From assembly GCA_964355675.1 (NCBI GenBank), contig CAYHEC010000013.1:29389-93388 (forward strand): 64,000 nucleotides of DNA, in the 5' to 3' direction. Below, one piece after another: positions 61,992-64,000 of this stretch. This DNA is from CAMBDS01 sp964355675. GTDB taxonomy: Bacteria > Electryoneota > AABM5-125-24 > Hatepunaeales > Hatepunaeaceae. Every line of letters starts with the position of its first letter. Positions within the stretch are counted from its first letter, which is position 1. The translations under genes were made by a program, and so were the position numbers. The notes beneath the pieces are model-generated. The model had not been told where the DNA came from, made no database searches, and was given only the letters and a program-made list of their open reading frames with translations.

Positions 61992-64000
61992 TTATACGTC
62001 CTGCTTCATTTTTAAGAGCTTCCCTTTCTCTGCAAATTCCAACGCCTGATTCACCGTTTCCATAAATTCATTGACTTTAATTGGTTTGGTGAGATAACAG
62101 AAGAATCCAGCTTCCATACCTTTTTCTATATCGCGCGGAAGGGCATTAGCGCTGAGGGCAACTATAGGAATATGCGCTGTTATCGGGTCTTTACGTAAGA
62201 TATTCATTGCTTCGACGCCACTGATACCGGGCAGGTTGATGTCCATAAGTATCACGGTCGGAAGAGATTCACGTGCGATTTTAACTCCTATCGTGCCATC
62301 GATTGCAGTTAAGAGTCGTATGTCATCGCGTCGAGCGATCAACTGTTCGACTAACGACATATTTGCAGGATTGTCCTCAACATAAAGCATGGTCCGTACC
62401 GATGTGCTTATTGGCAGTTTTTTGCGGACAACGACTGTCGCGTCCTCATCCGAATGCACAAGCGCCGGCGCGTGAGTTAAAAGCAGTTCAATCCAGAACT
62501 CGCTTCCCGCCCCCACAATGCTTTCCACGCCGATGTCACCACCCATTAGTTCGACCAATCGTTTGGTCACTACCAAGCCAATGCCAGTGCCAGCCACGCT
62601 ACCCGCCTCTTGCCCGAGACGGTTGAACGGCTGGAAAAGTTGCGCCAGCTTTTCTGGAGGCAATCCTGCGCCGGTATCCTTGACGCTGATACGCATTCGA
62701 TTCGAATCCGTGGCGTTGCACTTCACTTCGACCATTCCCTTGTTCCGATTGTATTTAATCGCGTTGGAGAGCAGATTGATAAGAATCTGTTTCATCCGGG
62801 TCCGATCAGCATTCACAAAGATCGGTTCTTCGAACTTGGGAAAGATCATTTTTATGCCGCTCTTTTGCGCCTGCGGTTCCATCATAGCCTGACATTCTGA
62901 AATGACCTCGGCCAACGATACGGGCTCCGGTGACAGTGACACCTTTCCAGATTCAACAACAGCGAGATCAAGGACTTCGTTGATCAACTTCAACAGATGC
63001 CATCCTGCATGGAGAATCTGAGCAATGCTTTCCTTTTGGGAGTCTGAGGGCGATGGAGAGTCCGACTCCATTAGTTGCGCAAAACCGAGGATCGCATTAA
63101 GCGGGCTACGGAGTTCATGGCTCATGCTGGAAAGAAAATCCGATTTTGCAAGATTAGCTTTCTCTGCGGCAGATTTGGCGCTCTCCAGCTCAATGTTCGT
63201 TTCTTGGAGCGCTTGCTCGTTGCGTTTAAGCTCCGTGATATCTCGTGCGGCCGCGAACACGCCCTGTAAAGTCCTCTCCCGGTCATAGAAGGTCATAGCA
63301 TTGTACGACACTACAGTTCGCTTATCATCTCTGGTTCTCGCCGTAAGCTCGTAATTGGTGACCTTTTTCTCACTCAATACAAGCTTTATAGCCGATTCAG
63401 CCCGGTCTGGATCAGTGAAGTAGTTTTTAAAAGGTGCGCCGATCAGTTCGTCGCGCGTACAATCAGTTAGCACCTCCATCTGCTTATTGACGTCAGTGAT
63501 GATCCCCGATGGATCTGTGGTCATGATCGCATCGATGTTTGATTCGATAAGCGAACGAGTATAGAACTGCTGGTCCCGAAAACGCTGATCGAGTTTCTTT
63601 TGATCGGCTTCCACTTGTTTGCGCGCAGTATTGTCCGTGCCGATCAAGAGATAACCGATGATAGCATCTTGTTCGTCACGCAGAGCTGTTACCGACACGA
63701 CTGCCGGAAACCTGCTTCCGTCCTTCCTGATGTAGGTCAGTTCGTAAATGTCCTCGATCCCGCGCGAAGCCTTGAAGACCAACGCCTCAAATCCGGGAGT
63801 GATCTTGGTTGCGAGTTCACTACTTAAGGCCTTGGCGCGGGCGATTACTTCCTGTGGATCAGAAATGTCTGCCGGAGTGATCTTGTTCATCACTTCGGCG
63901 GCGAGATCTCCCGGCCTGCGCTCTGCGCCGACGTTGAATATTTGAATCACGCCCTTCTCGTCGGTGGCAATACTGGAGAAGTTGGCGCTCTTGAAAATAG
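61992..64000 (-). CDS. PAS hybrid histidine kinase, 5' end cut by window
   Basis: The frame is open to base 64000, and residues before the GTG at 63948-63950 are clearly protein (FKSANFSSIATDEKGVIQIF), part of the first PAS domain. The gene therefore begins outside the window. Visible: PAS (IATDEKGVIQIFNVGAE...), PAS 2 (SNIDAIMTTDPSGIITDVNK), HisKA with the phosphoacceptor His in FLSSMSHELRSPLNAILGFA, HATPase_c (LLSNAIKYN; GAGLPPEKL; GTGIGLVVTKRLVELMGG) and a C-terminal receiver (LYVEDNPANMSLVEQL; VILMDINLPGISG; LTKPIKVNEF). It is the first gene read in the minus-strand operon and the natural phosphodonor for the three receiver proteins that follow. Confidence 0.93.
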   Translation of the reverse strand, partial: IFKSANFSSIATDEKGVIQIFNVGAERRPGDLAAEVMNKITPADISDPQEVIARAKALSSELATKITPGFEALVFKASRGIEDIYELTYIRKDGSRFPAVVSVTALRDEQDAIIGYLLIGTDNTARKQVEADQKKLDQRFRDQQFYTRSLIESNIDAIMTTDPSGIITDVNKQMEVLTDCTRDELIGAPFKNYFTDPDRAESAIKLVLSEKKVTNYELTARTRDDKRTVVSYNAMTFYDRERTLQGVFAAARDITELKRNEQALQETNIELESAKSAAEKANLAKSDFLSSMSHELRSPLNAILGFAQLMESDSPSPSDSQKESIAQILHAGWHLLKLINEVLDLAVVESGKVSLSPEPVSLAEVISECQAMMEPQAQKSGIKMIFPKFEEPIFVNADRTRMKQILINLLSNAIKYNRNKGMVEVKCNATDSNRMRISVKDTGAGLPPEKLAQLFQPFNRLGQEAGSVAGTGIGLVVTKRLVELMGGDIGVESIVGAGSEFWIELLLTHAPALVHSDEDATVVVRKKLPISTSVRTMLYVEDNPANMSLVEQLIARRDDIRLLTAIDGTIGVKIARESLPTVILMDINLPGISGVEAMNILRKDPITAHIPIVALSANALPRDIEKGMEAGFFCYLTKPIKVNEFMETVNQALEFAEKGKLLKMKQDV

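Overview
The window looks like a chromosomal scaffold from an uncultivated Gram-negative bacterium of the Fibrobacteres-Chlorobi-Bacteroidetes (FCB) superphylum neighbourhood. A Zixibacteria-, KSB1- or Marinimicrobia-like lineage is my best guess, from memory only. The main clues are the C-terminal secretion tails of the 'YPNPFN' type on two exported proteins (8468-14707 and 28185-29252), many outer-membrane barrels and OmpA proteins, weak or absent Shine-Dalgarno sites at many genes, and dozens of intergenic palindromes built on words such as GGGCGGG...CCCGCCC. A run of exactly 100 N at 19005-19104 shows that this is a scaffolded draft or metagenome assembly. I see no rRNA, tRNA or CRISPR array.

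Layout. (1) 1-8.4 kb is a decaying mobile island. It holds a complete type III restriction-modification pair (mod, res), a terminase remnant joined head to head with a tyrosine-recombinase remnant, an AAA/DUF4143 ATPase and HTH debris. (2) 8.4-29.3 kb is a surface and adhesion region: a 2079-residue secreted beta-helix protein, a very long Ig-repeat lipoprotein ending in a DUF3494 (ice-binding-like/adhesin) domain and broken by the assembly gap, two OmpA-type proteins (one with nine calcium-binding thrombospondin-3 repeats), a small barrel, and a second DUF3494 protein with a C-terminal sorting tail. Two paralogous TetR regulators lie in the middle. Their upstream regions share a promoter/operator block (TATATTGTCAATTGACA) with the Ig-repeat lipoprotein. 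(3) 29.4-52.6 kb reads as a general-stress island: two Lmo0937-type membrane proteins, two CsbD proteins, three paralogous coiled-coil lipoproteins, several very small single-helix membrane peptides (two of only 19 and 20 residues), a zinc alcohol dehydrogenase, a GT4/GH130 pair, a multi-PAS hybrid kinase, a di-haem peroxidase-like protein, an alpha/beta hydrolase, an AI-2E-type permease, an RNB exonuclease, and a pyruvate/2-oxoacid decarboxylase that could work with the dehydrogenase to make alcohols. (4) 52.7-58.9 kb is a translationally coupled tamB-tamA-like outer-membrane assembly operon. (5) 59.1-64 kb, on the minus strand, is a signalling operon: a hybrid histidine kinase (cut by the window end), then three proteins with closely related receiver domains, one fused to an MgtE-type magnesium-channel membrane domain, one standing alone, and one fused to a class III adenylate cyclase.

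The most unusual items are the receiver-MgtE fusion in its one-kinase/three-receiver operon, the shared TetR-adhesin promoter block, and the tandem micro-ORFs in the stress island. Functions are assigned by motif reading only; no database search was run.
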